NCBI GenBank assembly: GCA_002240395.1
Contig: CP016836.1
Location: forward strand, 3,410,001-3,474,000
Length of the DNA stretch: 64,000 nucleotides
Reading direction: 5' to 3'
Origin: Xanthomonas citri pv. mangiferaeindicae
Lineage (GTDB): Bacteria; Pseudomonadota; Gammaproteobacteria; Xanthomonadales; Xanthomonadaceae
Part shown: one piece after another, positions 49,300 through 57,877 of the stretch
Position numbering within the stretch: the first letter of the stretch is position 1
How the letters are laid out: the number at the start of each line of letters is the position of its first letter
Position numbers and translations under genes: made by a program
Notes under the pieces: generated by a model
What the model was told of the DNA's origin: nothing
Database searches by the model: none
What the model saw: only the letters and a program-made list of their open reading frames with translations

Positions 49300-50532
49300 T
49301 CAGCGCGATGCGTCGGCCGATCGCAACGTCAGCGCCCAGACCGCCAACGCCAATCCGCTGACTGCCGCGCCCAGTCCGCATACCCCGCTCCAACCAGCAC
49401 GCGCATAGGTCCACGTCGTGGCGATGGCGCCCAGCCCACTGCCGACCGCATAGAACAGCATGTACAGGCCGATCAGCCGGCTGTGCGCCTCGGGGCTGCG
49501 CAGGATCAGGCTCTGGTTGGTGACGTGCAGTGCCTGGCCGCCCAGGTCGAGCAGCACGATGCCGAGCACCAGCGCCCACAGCGCGCCGTCCATTGCCGAC
49601 AGCGGCCACCAGGCCAGCACCAGGAGCGCGAGCGCCGCCGCACTGGTGCGCTGGGCATGACCGCGGTCCGCCCAGCGTCCGGCGCGCGCGGCGGCCAACG
49701 CACCGATCGCACCGACCAGGCCGAACGCGCCGATCGCGGTGTGCGAAAAACCGTAGGGCGGCGCGCGCAGCGGCAGCACCAGCGCACTCCAGAAGATGTT
49801 CAGGGCTGCGAACATCAGCAACGCCAGTGTGCCGCGCACCTGCAGCGTGCGGTCCTGCCGCAGCAGCGTCAGCATCGAGGCGAGCAGCCGCTGATAGGAC
49901 GGCGCCGCGACGACCGCCGGCAGCACGGGCAAGCAGCGCCACAGCGGCACCGCGATCGCCAGCATCGCCAGCGCCGCGCAGACGTAGACGCCGCGCCATC
50001 CCGCCAGATCGCTGACCGTGCCTGCGAACACCCGGGCCAGCAGCAAACCGATAAAGACGCCGCCCTGCGCCGTGCCCACGACCTGCCCGCGCTCGCGCGG
50101 CGCCGCGGCGCTGGCCGCGTAGGCGATCAGGCCCTGGGTCATCGCGGTACCGAGCAGCCCGACCGCCACCATGCCTGCCAGCAGCACCGGCGCGCTGCGC
50201 GCCATCGCCACCGTCAGCAGCGCCCCGACCAGCGCCAGCCCCTGCCCGGCCATCAGCCGGCGTCGATCCAGCGCATCACCCAGCGGTACCAGCAGCAACA
50301 ACGCGAGCGCGCAGCCGACCTGGGTCGCGGTGACCACGCCGCCCACCGCCGCAGGCGCGATCGCGAAATCCTGCGCCAGCGCGTCGAGCAGCGGCTGTGC
50401 GTAGTAGACGTTGGCCACGCTCAGGCCGCTGGCCACCGCGAGCAACAGCACCACCCCGCGTGGCAGGTCGGCGACGTGGGCAGGCACCGGTGCGCATGCA
50501 ACTGGAATCGGCGAGACAGAAGGCGTGGACAT
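49300..50532 (-). CDS. MFS transporter, probable drug/arabinose-type exporter
   Basis: 410 residues with about 12 membrane helices. The N-terminal YYAQPLLDALAQDFAIAP and PLGDALDRRRLM (motif A-like), then GTAMTQGLIAYAASAAAPRERGQVVG, are typical of the YgaY/YbcL-like efflux group of the major facilitator family. Start ATG at 50532; the open frame upstream to 50637 runs into the divergent regulator gene. It faces an HxlR regulator across 95 bp, a common pairing for redox- or drug-responsive exporters. The substrate is unknown. Confidence 0.85.
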   Translation of the reverse strand: MSTPSVSPIPVACAPVPAHVADLPRGVVLLLAVASGLSVANVYYAQPLLDALAQDFAIAPAAVGGVVTATQVGCALALLLLVPLGDALDRRRLMAGQGLALVGALLTVAMARSAPVLLAGMVAVGLLGTAMTQGLIAYAASAAAPRERGQVVGTAQGGVFIGLLLARVFAGTVSDLAGWRGVYVCAALAMLAIAVPLWRCLPVLPAVVAAPSYQRLLASMLTLLRQDRTLQVRGTLALLMFAALNIFWSALVLPLRAPPYGFSHTAIGAFGLVGAIGALAAARAGRWADRGHAQRTSAAALALLVLAWWPLSAMDGALWALVLGIVLLDLGGQALHVTNQSLILRSPEAHSRLIGLYMLFYAVGSGLGAIATTWTYARAGWSGVCGLGAAVSGLALAVWALTLRSADASR

Positions 50533-50553
50533 GGGGCGCTCGCTGCGAATCTG

Positions 50554-50568
50554 GTTTCTATTTGAAAC
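50554..50568. promoter_or_regulatory. Inverted repeat GTTTC-N5-GAAAC in the MFS-HxlR gap
   Basis: A 5-bp perfect inverted repeat in the AT-rich centre of the divergent region, 22 bp upstream of the transporter ATG and 60 bp upstream of the HxlR ATG. Candidate operator for the HxlR protein. Confidence 0.45.
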
Positions 50569-50627
50569 TGATCGCATGCTGCGCCATGAAGTTTTAAAGT
50601 GCAACCACTCGCCCACCAAGCAGGCCG

Positions 50628-51074
50628 ATGTCCCCACGCATCCAAGACACCGCCGTCCACTGCCCGGTCGCCCGCGCCGTCGATGTCGTCGGCGACCGTT
50701 GGTCCTTGCTGATCGTGCGCGACGCCTTCGACGGCAGCCGCCGCTTCGGCGATTTCCAGCGCGGCTTAGGCGTGGCCCGCAACATCCTGTCCGACCGCCT
50801 GCGCCGCCTGGTGGAGGCCGGCATCCTCACCACCCAGGACGCCTCCGACGGCAGCGCCTACCGTGAGTACGTGCTCACGCCGCGGGGCGAGCGCCTGTTC
50901 CCGGTGGTGGTCGCGCTGCGCCAATGGGCCGAGCAGACCCTCTTCGCCCCCGGCGAGCCGCACTCGGTATTGCTCGACAAGCGCAGTGGTCGGCCGGTCG
51001 CGCCGATGCAGCCGCAGGCCAAGGACGGTAGTCCGCTGCTGCCCGCGGCCACCGAGGTCCGCAAAGTCCGCTGA
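50628..51074 (+). CDS. HxlR family transcriptional regulator
   Basis: 148 residues with a winged-helix domain: CPVARAVDVVGDRWSLLIVRDAF (conserved N-terminal Cys), RFGDFQRGLGVARNILSDRL and GSAYREYVLTPRGERLFPVV. The Cys near residue 12 is used for redox or aldehyde sensing in several HxlR members. The C-terminal 40 residues are an extension of unknown role. Divergent from the MFS exporter, which is its likely target. Confidence 0.9.
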   Translation: MSPRIQDTAVHCPVARAVDVVGDRWSLLIVRDAFDGSRRFGDFQRGLGVARNILSDRLRRLVEAGILTTQDASDGSAYREYVLTPRGERLFPVVVALRQWAEQTLFAPGEPHSVLLDKRSGRPVAPMQPQAKDGSPLLPAATEVRKVR

Positions 51075-51101
51075 CGGACGCCGCGCCGCATGTGCCGCAG
51101 T

Positions 51102-52562
51102 TCATCGCGCGGCCGAGGCGTCCACAGCCGTGCCCGACTCGGCTGCCGGCGTCTGGACAACCGCAACTTGGGCGCCCAGCGCCGTCTGCAGCGCGACGAC
51201 CGCGTGCAGTTCGGCCAATCGGCCGAGCACCTGCGCGTCGCGCGCCTGGTGCACCGTGCGCTGCGCGACGAGTACGGGCAGATAGGCGCGCAGACCCTGC
51301 GCATACAAGCGCGTCGCATCGTCCAGTGCCTGCGTGCTGTCGACGACGGCCGCCTGCAACGACACCTGGCGCTCGCGCTCGCTGGTCCAGGCGATCAAGG
51401 CGTCTTCCACCTCGCGCAGCGCCACCCGGATGTCGCGCTCGTAGATCTGGCGGGCCGCATCGACATTGGCTTGCGCCGCCGCTGTCGCCGCGCGCGTGCG
51501 TCCGCCGTCGTACAGGACCTGGCGGCTCTGCACACCGGCCGACCACGCCAGCGTCGCCGTAGAGAACAGCTCGCGGAGGGTGCCGGCCGTGGCGCCGATG
51601 CCCAGCGGAATGCGAAACACGGGGAAGCCCTGCGCCTGCGCCACGCCGATCTGCGCAGTGGCTTGCGCCAGCCGCCGTTCGTCCGCGCGCAGGTCCGGAC
51701 GCTGGCGGATCACATCCGAAGGCAGTGAGCGCGGCCAGTCCTCGAGGTTGGATAGCATCGATGCAGGCACCAACAGCGCGGCCTGCCAGTCGCCGGGAAA
51801 GCCACCGGTCAACACGCCCAACGCATGACTGAAACGCGCGATGTCGGTCTCCAGCACCGGGAGCCGCGCCTCGGCGGTGGCGCGCTCGGCGCGAGCCAGC
51901 GCCACGTCGGCCAAGGTGCCCAGGCCGCTGCGATGCGCCTGCTCGGCCAATCGCACGCTGTCGATCAGCGTGGCGAGCTCGTCACGCGCGATCGACAGCC
52001 GTATTTGCGTGGCACGCAATCCGGCGTAGTCGGTCACCAGTTCGGCCACCAGGCTCGCCTGCAGCGCATCGCGATCCTCCACAAGCGCCTGGATACCGGC
52101 ATCGGCCGCCTCGACCGCCCGGCGCGTGCCGCCGAACAGGTCCAGCGTCCAACTGGCGTCGATGCCCAGCTGCCATGCCTGGGCGCTGTGCCCGTAGCGG
52201 TGTGCGGCCTCGCCTGCTCCACCGAGCGAAATCTCGGGCCGCGATGCCGAGGCGATCTGCACGCGCTCGGCCCGTGCCTGCCGCAGCCGCGCCAACGCGA
52301 TGTCGAGATCCTGGTTGTGCGCCAGCGCCTGCGTGACGAGGCGTTCGAGCAGCGGATCCTGGAACGTGCGCCACCACGGGCCCGGCGCTTCGCGATCGTC
52401 GTCGCGCACAGGCGCGCCGGGCGCGATCCAGTCCGCCGGCACCGCCGCCGTCGGCGCGCGATAGTCGGGGCCGACCGTCGCGCAGCCCGACAGGCCGGCC
52501 AGCAGCGCGGCCATGACCCAGCCACCGCTGCGTGCTCGTCTCTGCGTGGATGAGATCGCCAT
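51102..52562 (-). CDS. Efflux outer membrane lipoprotein (NodT/OprM family)
   Basis: 486 residues. A lipoprotein signal with lipobox LSGC (Cys27) is followed by the paired outer-membrane-factor repeats (WWRTFQDPLLERLVTQALAH, IALARLRQARAERVQIASA, LRADERRLAQATAQIGVAQA). It forms the outer-membrane channel of the tripartite pump encoded upstream. Start ATG at 52562 with GAGG 6 nt upstream; an ATG at 52514 gives a shorter signal and is possible. Last gene of the aae-like operon, 8 bp after the fusion-protein gene. Confidence 0.92.
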   Translation of the reverse strand: MAISSTQRRARSGGWVMAALLAGLSGCATVGPDYRAPTAAVPADWIAPGAPVRDDDREAPGPWWRTFQDPLLERLVTQALAHNQDLDIALARLRQARAERVQIASASRPEISLGGAGEAAHRYGHSAQAWQLGIDASWTLDLFGGTRRAVEAADAGIQALVEDRDALQASLVAELVTDYAGLRATQIRLSIARDELATLIDSVRLAEQAHRSGLGTLADVALARAERATAEARLPVLETDIARFSHALGVLTGGFPGDWQAALLVPASMLSNLEDWPRSLPSDVIRQRPDLRADERRLAQATAQIGVAQAQGFPVFRIPLGIGATAGTLRELFSTATLAWSAGVQSRQVLYDGGRTRAATAAAQANVDAARQIYERDIRVALREVEDALIAWTSERERQVSLQAAVVDSTQALDDATRLYAQGLRAYLPVLVAQRTVHQARDAQVLGRLAELHAVVALQTALGAQVAVVQTPAAESGTAVDASAAR

Positions 52563-52570
52563 CGCGCGCC

Positions 52571-53500
52571 TCACAGCCAGCGCTGCAGCCACGCGACCAG
52601 CCGGCCGCGCGAGGCCGGCGCCCCGTCCGCTGGCAGCACCTCGATGCTGCCGGTCATGCCCGCCGCCAGCACCACCCCGGATGGCACCTGCTCGAACTCG
52701 ACACGCACCGGAATGCGCTGCGCCAGGCGCACCCAGCTGAAACTCGGCGCCACGTTCGGCAGGCCCTGCGCATCGGCCTCCTGGTTGGGGTCGGCGATAC
52801 CGCGCCCGATGCTCGCGACCCGACCGTGCAACTCGCCGTCGTAACCCATCAACCGCACCCGCGCCGCGGCGCCCGGCCGGATGCCGCGCAGCTTGGTTTC
52901 CTCGAAGTAGCCGGTGATCCAGAAGCCGCCGGCATCCACCAGCGCGATCGTCGGCTGGCCCGCCGCGGCGTAATCGCCGACGCTCAGGCGCAGGCGGGTG
53001 ACCACCCCATCCACCGGCGCGCGCAGCACCGTGCGCTCGAGATCCAGCTTCGCCCGATCGACCGCGACCTGCGCCATCTGCAGATCGGCGCGGGCGAGCG
53101 CCAGCGCCTGCTGCGCGCGCTGGATGTCCTCGGCCGGCAGCAGGCGCTCCATGCCCCGGCGCCGCCGGACCTCCTCGGCCCGCTGGCGCAGCGTGACCGT
53201 CGCCGCAGCCGCCTGCGCCTCGGTCTGCGCCAGCGCCAACGCAAAGCGCGACGGATCGATGCGGTACAGCACATCGCCCCGAGTCACGACCTGGTCGTCC
53301 ACGACCGCGACCTCCATGACCGGGCCGGACACGTCTGGTGCAATGCGCACGACCTGCGCCGCGACCCGGCCGTCGCGGGTCCAAGGCGCCAGCACATAGG
53401 CGCGCCACAGCGCAGCGACCAGCAGGCAGGCCGCGATGACGACACTGAGCGTGAGAGCGACGCGCAGGACGCGCGCGGCGGGATGCGGACGATCAGACAT
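52571..53500 (-). CDS. HlyD family periplasmic adaptor (AaeA-like)
   Basis: 309 residues. One N-terminal membrane helix (VALTLSVVIAACLLVAALWRAY) precedes a biotinyl-lipoyl-like hairpin (TRDGRVAAQVVRIAPDVSGPV, LRAPVDGVVTRLRLSVGDY) and a beta-barrel domain. It bridges the FUSC pump in the inner membrane to the outer-membrane channel. AaeA-type adaptors export aromatic carboxylic acids. Its start overlaps the stop of the DUF1656 gene by 8 bases. Confidence 0.88.
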   Translation of the reverse strand: MSDRPHPAARVLRVALTLSVVIAACLLVAALWRAYVLAPWTRDGRVAAQVVRIAPDVSGPVMEVAVVDDQVVTRGDVLYRIDPSRFALALAQTEAQAAAATVTLRQRAEEVRRRRGMERLLPAEDIQRAQQALALARADLQMAQVAVDRAKLDLERTVLRAPVDGVVTRLRLSVGDYAAAGQPTIALVDAGGFWITGYFEETKLRGIRPGAAARVRLMGYDGELHGRVASIGRGIADPNQEADAQGLPNVAPSFSWVRLAQRIPVRVEFEQVPSGVVLAAGMTGSIEVLPADGAPASRGRLVAWLQRWL

Positions 53501-53687
53501 GGAGGATCAACACCGAGACGAGACAGACGGACAACGCGAACTCAAACAGGCCTGGATGCCAGACCCGACGCAGCAGTCCGCTGCGCACGAGCAGCAAGCG
53601 GAGCCCTAAGTAGAGCGGCAACGCGGCGCAGGCATAGACGAAGAACGGCGGTAAGTAGAGACCGCCCAGAGCCACCTCATGCAACAT
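53493..53687 (-). CDS. Small membrane protein, DUF1656 (AaeX-like)
   Basis: 64 residues with two hydrophobic segments (LYLPPFFVYACAALPLYLGL and LFEFALSVCLVSVLIL) and the conserved start HEVALGGLYLPP. AaeX-type proteins are always found between or beside the AaeA and AaeB genes, but their role in the pump is not known. It overlaps the pump gene by 11 bases and the adaptor gene by 8, so its translation is tightly coupled. Confidence 0.88.
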   Translation of the reverse strand: MLHEVALGGLYLPPFFVYACAALPLYLGLRLLLVRSGLLRRVWHPGLFEFALSVCLVSVLILHV

Positions 53688-55815
53688 CGCCAAGCTCCCC
53701 CTTGCGTTGCGGCACAGCGCCGGCATGGCGCTCGAGCAGCGCCGCGATGTCCAGCAGTGCGCCGATCAAGCGCCGCGTCTCGACGACCGCCACAGCAGAA
53801 GTTGCAACCATGCGCGACAGCGACACGGCCGCGCGGCGCGCATGCCGGGCCGCCACCGCCGGGGCGCCTACGCGTCGCCGCATGCGCGCGAGCGTCACGC
53901 TGACCACACGATGCGCGGCAGCGGTGTCCGGCGTGCGGCGCAGCCACTGGCGCAGGCGCAGCACTTCGCGGCCCAGGTGCAGACTGGCCAGCGCATCGGC
54001 GATGGCGCGATCCATCGCCTCGGGCTGCGCCCGCAACAGAGCGCCGAGTTGCGCGGTGCGATGCTGCTGGCGCCATTGCCAGGCCTTCGTCTCCTCTCCC
54101 GCGCTGGACAAGGTCGCAAGCGCGTCGCCCCGGATGCGCTGGCGCAGGCGCTCGACATCGCGCGAAGCATTGCGTGGCAGCACGGTGCGGAACGCCAACA
54201 AGGTGAAGCTCACCGCCAGAATCCAGGCCACCGCGCCGTTGAGGAACAGCGCGATGTCGTAGCGCATCGGATTGTCCACCGCCGCCAGGCTGGTAAAGGC
54301 CACCAGGTAGGCGACCCCGGCCAAGGCATGCCGCGGCATCGTGGTCGCGTAGATGCCGGGCCACCAGAACAGGCCCAGGACCACCAACAGCAGCGGCAGC
54401 CCGGAGATGTGCGGCAACACGACGAAGACGCATACGAAGGCCATCGCCGCAGCTGCAACCGTGCCCTGCAGGAACGCGATCGCGCCGCGCGCCGGGTCGG
54501 GCGCAGTGGACAGCAGCGCACACGCCGCCGCTAGGCCAGCCAGCATCATGTGGCCGTAGGTCCAGCCGGTGGCGATCCAGAACGCACCGCCGAGCACGAC
54601 GGTCAGCAGGGCGCGCAGCCCGTTCTCGATCGCCGCGCCGATGTCGCGGTGAAACGGCACCGACACCCCGCCGATCATCGGCCGTGCGCTGTGGACATGA
54701 GCGATGCTGGCGAGCGCGTCGAGATAATCGTCGAGTTGCTCGATCAAGCGGTCGCCCGCGATCGTCAGCGTGGCCTGCGCGTTGGCCGGCTCGAGCGATA
54801 CCGCGGCCAGTGCATCGCGCACCCGGGCCCGCAGCCCGGACAGCATCCGCGTCGCCTGCGCCAGACCGGACGCATCCGGCGCCTGCGCCAGCGCATCGGT
54901 CGCCTGCCGCCAGGCCCGCTCCCAGTCCGGCTGCACGGTCCGCAGCGCATCGAGCGCGGCGCCATGTCCCCCCATTGGCGGCGCACCGCCGACCAATGCG
55001 GAGAACAAAGAGACCATCGCTTGGCGCACCGCACCAGCGCGACGCGCCAGGTCCGCCGACTCCGCCTTGCCCAACGCCAGCATGTCGTCCACGCCGTACA
55101 CCTCGAGGATGAGCGCGCACCTGCCCGGATCCAGCGGCCTGCCGCCGGGCGCATCGCGCCCGTGGATCGCCTGGGGATGCGTGGCGAGCACGCCCGCGGT
55201 GCCCGCCGCCAGGCGATGCAACTGCGCAGCCAAGCGACCGTGCACGCTGCGAGCGCTGAACACCGCCGACACCGCGGCCAGGCACACCACACCGACCAGC
55301 ACCGACGCTCCACGCCCGATGACCTGGTCGAACGTCAGTTCCGGATGCTGCATCGCGCCGTAGGCCGCCAGGCCCACGGTGTATCCCGCCAGCGTTGCGC
55401 CGTAGGCCCGGAAATGCCGCAGCAGGGTCATGCCCACCACGCACAGCCCCAGCCACAGGCCAAAACCCATCAGAAACAGCCACGGCATCTGCCCGAACGC
55501 GCCCATCAGCACGAACGCCGCCAACATGCCGGCCAAGGTGCCCAGCACCCGCCAGGCCCCTTTGCCGATCACCGCCCCCTGCACCGGGTGGATCACCAGC
55601 AGCACGCTGGACGCCGCCGCGTATGGCGCATGCAGATCGAGCCGATAAGCGACCGCCAGTGCCAGCCCGGCCGCCAGCAGCGAGCGCATCACATAGGTCG
55701 CACGCGGCGTAGTCAGATCGAGCGCTGACAGCCCGCTTGCGAGCGCATCCCGGCACCAGGCCTGCCGCGTGGGCAGCACGCCTGGCGATGTCTTGGATGT
55801 GGGCGTGGCTTGCAC
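53677..55815 (-). CDS. FUSC family inner membrane pump (AaeB-like)
   Basis: 712 residues in the FUSC layout: two blocks of five or six membrane helices (about 45-170 and 395-540), each followed by a cytoplasmic helical domain. Characteristic segments are PYAAASSVLLVIHPVQGAVIGKG in the first block and GAFWIATGWTYGHMMLAGLAAACALLSTAPDPA in the second. It is the first gene of the four-gene pump operon (pump, DUF1656, adaptor, outer-membrane factor); in E. coli the pump gene comes last (aaeXAB). Likely substrates are aromatic acids. A LysR-type operator lies 50 bp upstream. Confidence 0.9.
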   Translation of the reverse strand: MQATPTSKTSPGVLPTRQAWCRDALASGLSALDLTTPRATYVMRSLLAAGLALAVAYRLDLHAPYAAASSVLLVIHPVQGAVIGKGAWRVLGTLAGMLAAFVLMGAFGQMPWLFLMGFGLWLGLCVVGMTLLRHFRAYGATLAGYTVGLAAYGAMQHPELTFDQVIGRGASVLVGVVCLAAVSAVFSARSVHGRLAAQLHRLAAGTAGVLATHPQAIHGRDAPGGRPLDPGRCALILEVYGVDDMLALGKAESADLARRAGAVRQAMVSLFSALVGGAPPMGGHGAALDALRTVQPDWERAWRQATDALAQAPDASGLAQATRMLSGLRARVRDALAAVSLEPANAQATLTIAGDRLIEQLDDYLDALASIAHVHSARPMIGGVSVPFHRDIGAAIENGLRALLTVVLGGAFWIATGWTYGHMMLAGLAAACALLSTAPDPARGAIAFLQGTVAAAAMAFVCVFVVLPHISGLPLLLVVLGLFWWPGIYATTMPRHALAGVAYLVAFTSLAAVDNPMRYDIALFLNGAVAWILAVSFTLLAFRTVLPRNASRDVERLRQRIRGDALATLSSAGEETKAWQWRQQHRTAQLGALLRAQPEAMDRAIADALASLHLGREVLRLRQWLRRTPDTAAAHRVVSVTLARMRRRVGAPAVAARHARRAAVSLSRMVATSAVAVVETRRLIGALLDIAALLERHAGAVPQRKGELGDVA

Positions 55816-55865
55816 TTTGGACGCTTCGCAGTGACCGACCGGTAGGCACTGTAGGTAGGCGTAGT

Positions 55866-55884
55866 CATTTCAAAAAGTGAAATG
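55866..55884. promoter_or_regulatory. LysR-type operator CATTTCA-N5-TGAAATG upstream of the efflux operon
   Basis: A perfect 7-bp inverted repeat with a 5-bp centre that satisfies the T-N11-A rule of LysR sites. It lies 51 bp before the FUSC pump ATG, and a LysR gene sits 420 bp further upstream on the same strand, in the same order as aaeR-aaeXAB in other bacteria. Confidence 0.65.
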
Positions 55885-55932
55885 ATTGCAATCCAACGAT
55901 TGCGTTCGACGCATGCATCGAACGGACCTGAT

Positions 55933-56335
55933 CGCCCCCCACCCAACCCTCCCCCGCACGCGGGGAGGGCTTTTGCGGCGTCGATCGGATCGATGCGCGT
56001 GTCTGCCAGCGCACTCCTCCCTCTTCGCGCGTGGGGATCGATCGCGCAACACTTCCCCGCGTTCGCAGGGTGAGGTCGACCGTGCGAACCGCCCTCGTCG
56101 CAGCAGGAGGTCGACCGCGCAATACCTCCCCCGCTTGCGGGCGGAGGTCGACGCCGAAGGCGTCGGGTGGGGGCATGGGCGTTGGCGACCGAGCCCAAAG
56201 ACATCGCATCGACCGGCCGCCCCCACCCAACCCGCCCCGCGCGCGGGAGGACTTTTGCGACGTCGATCGGATGCGCACGTTGGATGGCGCAGTACCTCCC
56301 TCTTCAGGGGTGGAGGTCGATTGCGCGACATAGCG
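55933..56335. repeat. Mosaic of degenerate intergenic repeats
   Basis: Gene-free except for the 3' end of the LysR gene. Two direct copies of an about 62-bp unit (55933-55998 and 56218-56280) share CCCCACCCAACCC, a GC hairpin and CTTTTGCG-CGTCGATCGGAT. A second motif, GGAGGTCGACC-GCGCAATACCTCCC in varying form, occurs at about 56069, 56106, 56144 and 56284-56335. The last of these runs into the LysR coding end, so the final residues of that protein (RAIDLHP) are repeat-derived. Short ORFs here are not believed. Confidence 0.7.
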
Positions 56336-57218
56336 CATGGATCGTCTGCCGCAGCCAGCGATGGGCCGGGTCGCCGTCCAGACGCGGGTGCCAGGCCTGG
56401 GTCAGCAGTACGGTCTCCATCGGCGCCGGCAGTTCGAACACGCGCAAGCGCAAGCCCGCCGCCTGCGCGGTGCGGGCGAGGTGGCGCGGCAACGACAGCA
56501 GCAGGTCCGAATCCTGCAGCGCGAACAGCGCCGTGTACGGGTTGGGCACCACCAGCGCGACATGCCGGCGCAGGCCTTGCGCCTGTAGCGCGTCATCGAC
56601 CGGGCCGCTGTCCTTGCCGCGTCGCGACACATGGATGTGTTCCCAACGGGCGAACCGGGCCGCGGTGATCTCCTCATCGAAGATCGGATGCCCGGCGCGC
56701 GCTACGCCGACGAAGGTCGTGGTGAACAGCGATTGCACACGGATCTCCGCACTCAGCGTGCGCGATGCACTGATGAACAGATCGATGCGGCCGCTGCGCA
56801 GCGCCTCCTCGTCGATATCGTCGCCTTCCGGCGAGAAGCGCAGCATCGCCCGCGGCATCTCCTTGGCCATCGCGTCGAGCAGCCGGCCCAGATGGATGCT
56901 GACGAACTCGTCGGTCGCGCGGACGTTGAATCGCCGGTCCAGCGACGCCAGGTCGACCACCGCGTTCGACGCGAACACCTGTGCGGCATGATCGAGCGCG
57001 ATGCGCACCTGCTCGCGCATCGCCAGCGCCTTGGGCGTGGGCACGAGCTTGCGCCCGACCTGTACGAACACCGGATCGCCGAGCGCATCACGGATCCGGC
57101 TTAGCGTCCGGCTCATCGCGGGCGGGCTCAGATGCATGCGCCGCGCCGCGCCGACGACGCTGCCCTCCTCCAGCAACGCGTCCAGGGCCAGCAGCAGATT
57201 GAGATCGGGGCGTGCCAT
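56304..57218 (-). CDS. LysR family transcriptional regulator, probable regulator of the efflux operon
   Basis: 304 residues. The helix-turn-helix (MARPDLNLLLALDALLEEGS, AARRMHLSPPAMSRTLSRIR) is of the NodD/SyrM-like subgroup that starts DLNLL. The effector domain follows (FNVRATDEFVSIHLGRLLDA). ATG at 57218; upstream open frame to 57404 is non-coding. It is on the same strand as, and upstream of, the FUSC pump operon, with an LysR-type site between them. The stop codon lies within an intergenic repeat, so the C-terminus may have been altered by repeat insertion. Confidence 0.85.
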   Translation of the reverse strand: MARPDLNLLLALDALLEEGSVVGAARRMHLSPPAMSRTLSRIRDALGDPVFVQVGRKLVPTPKALAMREQVRIALDHAAQVFASNAVVDLASLDRRFNVRATDEFVSIHLGRLLDAMAKEMPRAMLRFSPEGDDIDEEALRSGRIDLFISASRTLSAEIRVQSLFTTTFVGVARAGHPIFDEEITAARFARWEHIHVSRRGKDSGPVDDALQAQGLRRHVALVVPNPYTALFALQDSDLLLSLPRHLARTAQAAGLRLRVFELPAPMETVLLTQAWHPRLDGDPAHRWLRQTIHALCRAIDLHP

Positions 57219-57366
57219 GGACGTTCGATGCGTGAGCCAGACGCAATCATAGGCCAGAGACGATGTCGGTGAAGGCAGCCGTGAGGCGTCATCCTGGACG
57301 CCCCCGGAAAATCGCCTACCTCCCCACGACCGTTCCACGCCGTCGCCGCTGCCCCAGGTCCCTGAC

Positions 57367-57798
57367 CTACTGGCGCATGCCGATCGCCAGACGATTGAAC
57401 GCACTCATCAGCGCGACCGCGAAGCTGAGATCCGAAATCTCGGCATCGCTGAAAACGGCCTTGAGCGGCAGGAAGACCTCATCCGGCGCATGGCTGTTCG
57501 CCACGTCCACCAGCGCCTCGGTCCAGGCCAGTGCCAGACGCTCGCGTTCGCTGAAATGGGCACTGACCCGCCACCCGGCCAGTGCGTCCAGTTTGGCCTG
57601 GGGCATGCCACCGGCGCGCAGCGCTGCGGCATGCATCTCCAGGCAGAACGCGCAGCCGTTGATCTGCGAGACGCGCAGATAGACCAGCTCGACGAGCGGC
57701 TTGCCGAGTGGACTTTTGTCCAGCGCCTGCTTCGCCAGCCCGAAGCCTCGATAGGCTTCGGGCGAGAGGGTCTGATAGGGCAACCGAAGAGACGACAT
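57367..57798 (-). CDS. Carboxymuconolactone decarboxylase family protein (AhpD-like)
   Basis: 143 residues. The AhpD-type signature is VYLRVSQINGCAFCLEMHAAALRAGGM, with the CxxC pair and nearby His expected for alkylhydroperoxidase activity. The N-terminus (RLPYQTLSPEAYRGFGLAKQAL) and the later FSERERLALAWTEALVDV match single-domain members. AGGAG lies 8 nt before the ATG. It follows glyA by 79 bp that contain a perfect 24-bp palindrome, so it may be partly separate from the glyA operon. Biological role here unknown; an antioxidant function is most likely. Confidence 0.88.
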   Translation of the reverse strand: MSSLRLPYQTLSPEAYRGFGLAKQALDKSPLGKPLVELVYLRVSQINGCAFCLEMHAAALRAGGMPQAKLDALAGWRVSAHFSERERLALAWTEALVDVANSHAPDEVFLPLKAVFSDAEISDLSFAVALMSAFNRLAIGMRQ

Positions 57799-57826
57799 CG
57801 ATAAGCTCCTGAAAGAAACCGGAAGG

Positions 57827-57850
57827 GCGCGCCGGCGTACGCCGGCGCGC
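57827..57850. repeat. Perfect 24-bp palindrome between glyA and the AhpD-like gene
   Basis: GCGCGCCGGCGT followed directly by its exact reverse complement. On the minus strand it follows the glyA stop by 27 bp and could form a very stable hairpin that ends or stabilises the glyA transcript. There is no T run. Confidence 0.6.
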
Positions 57851-57877
57851 AGCGTGCCCGTGGCGCACTGGGCTGGC

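Noticed and set aside
55933..56335. CRISPR array
   Set aside because: Repeat units differ in length and sequence, the intervals are irregular, and no cas gene is in the window.
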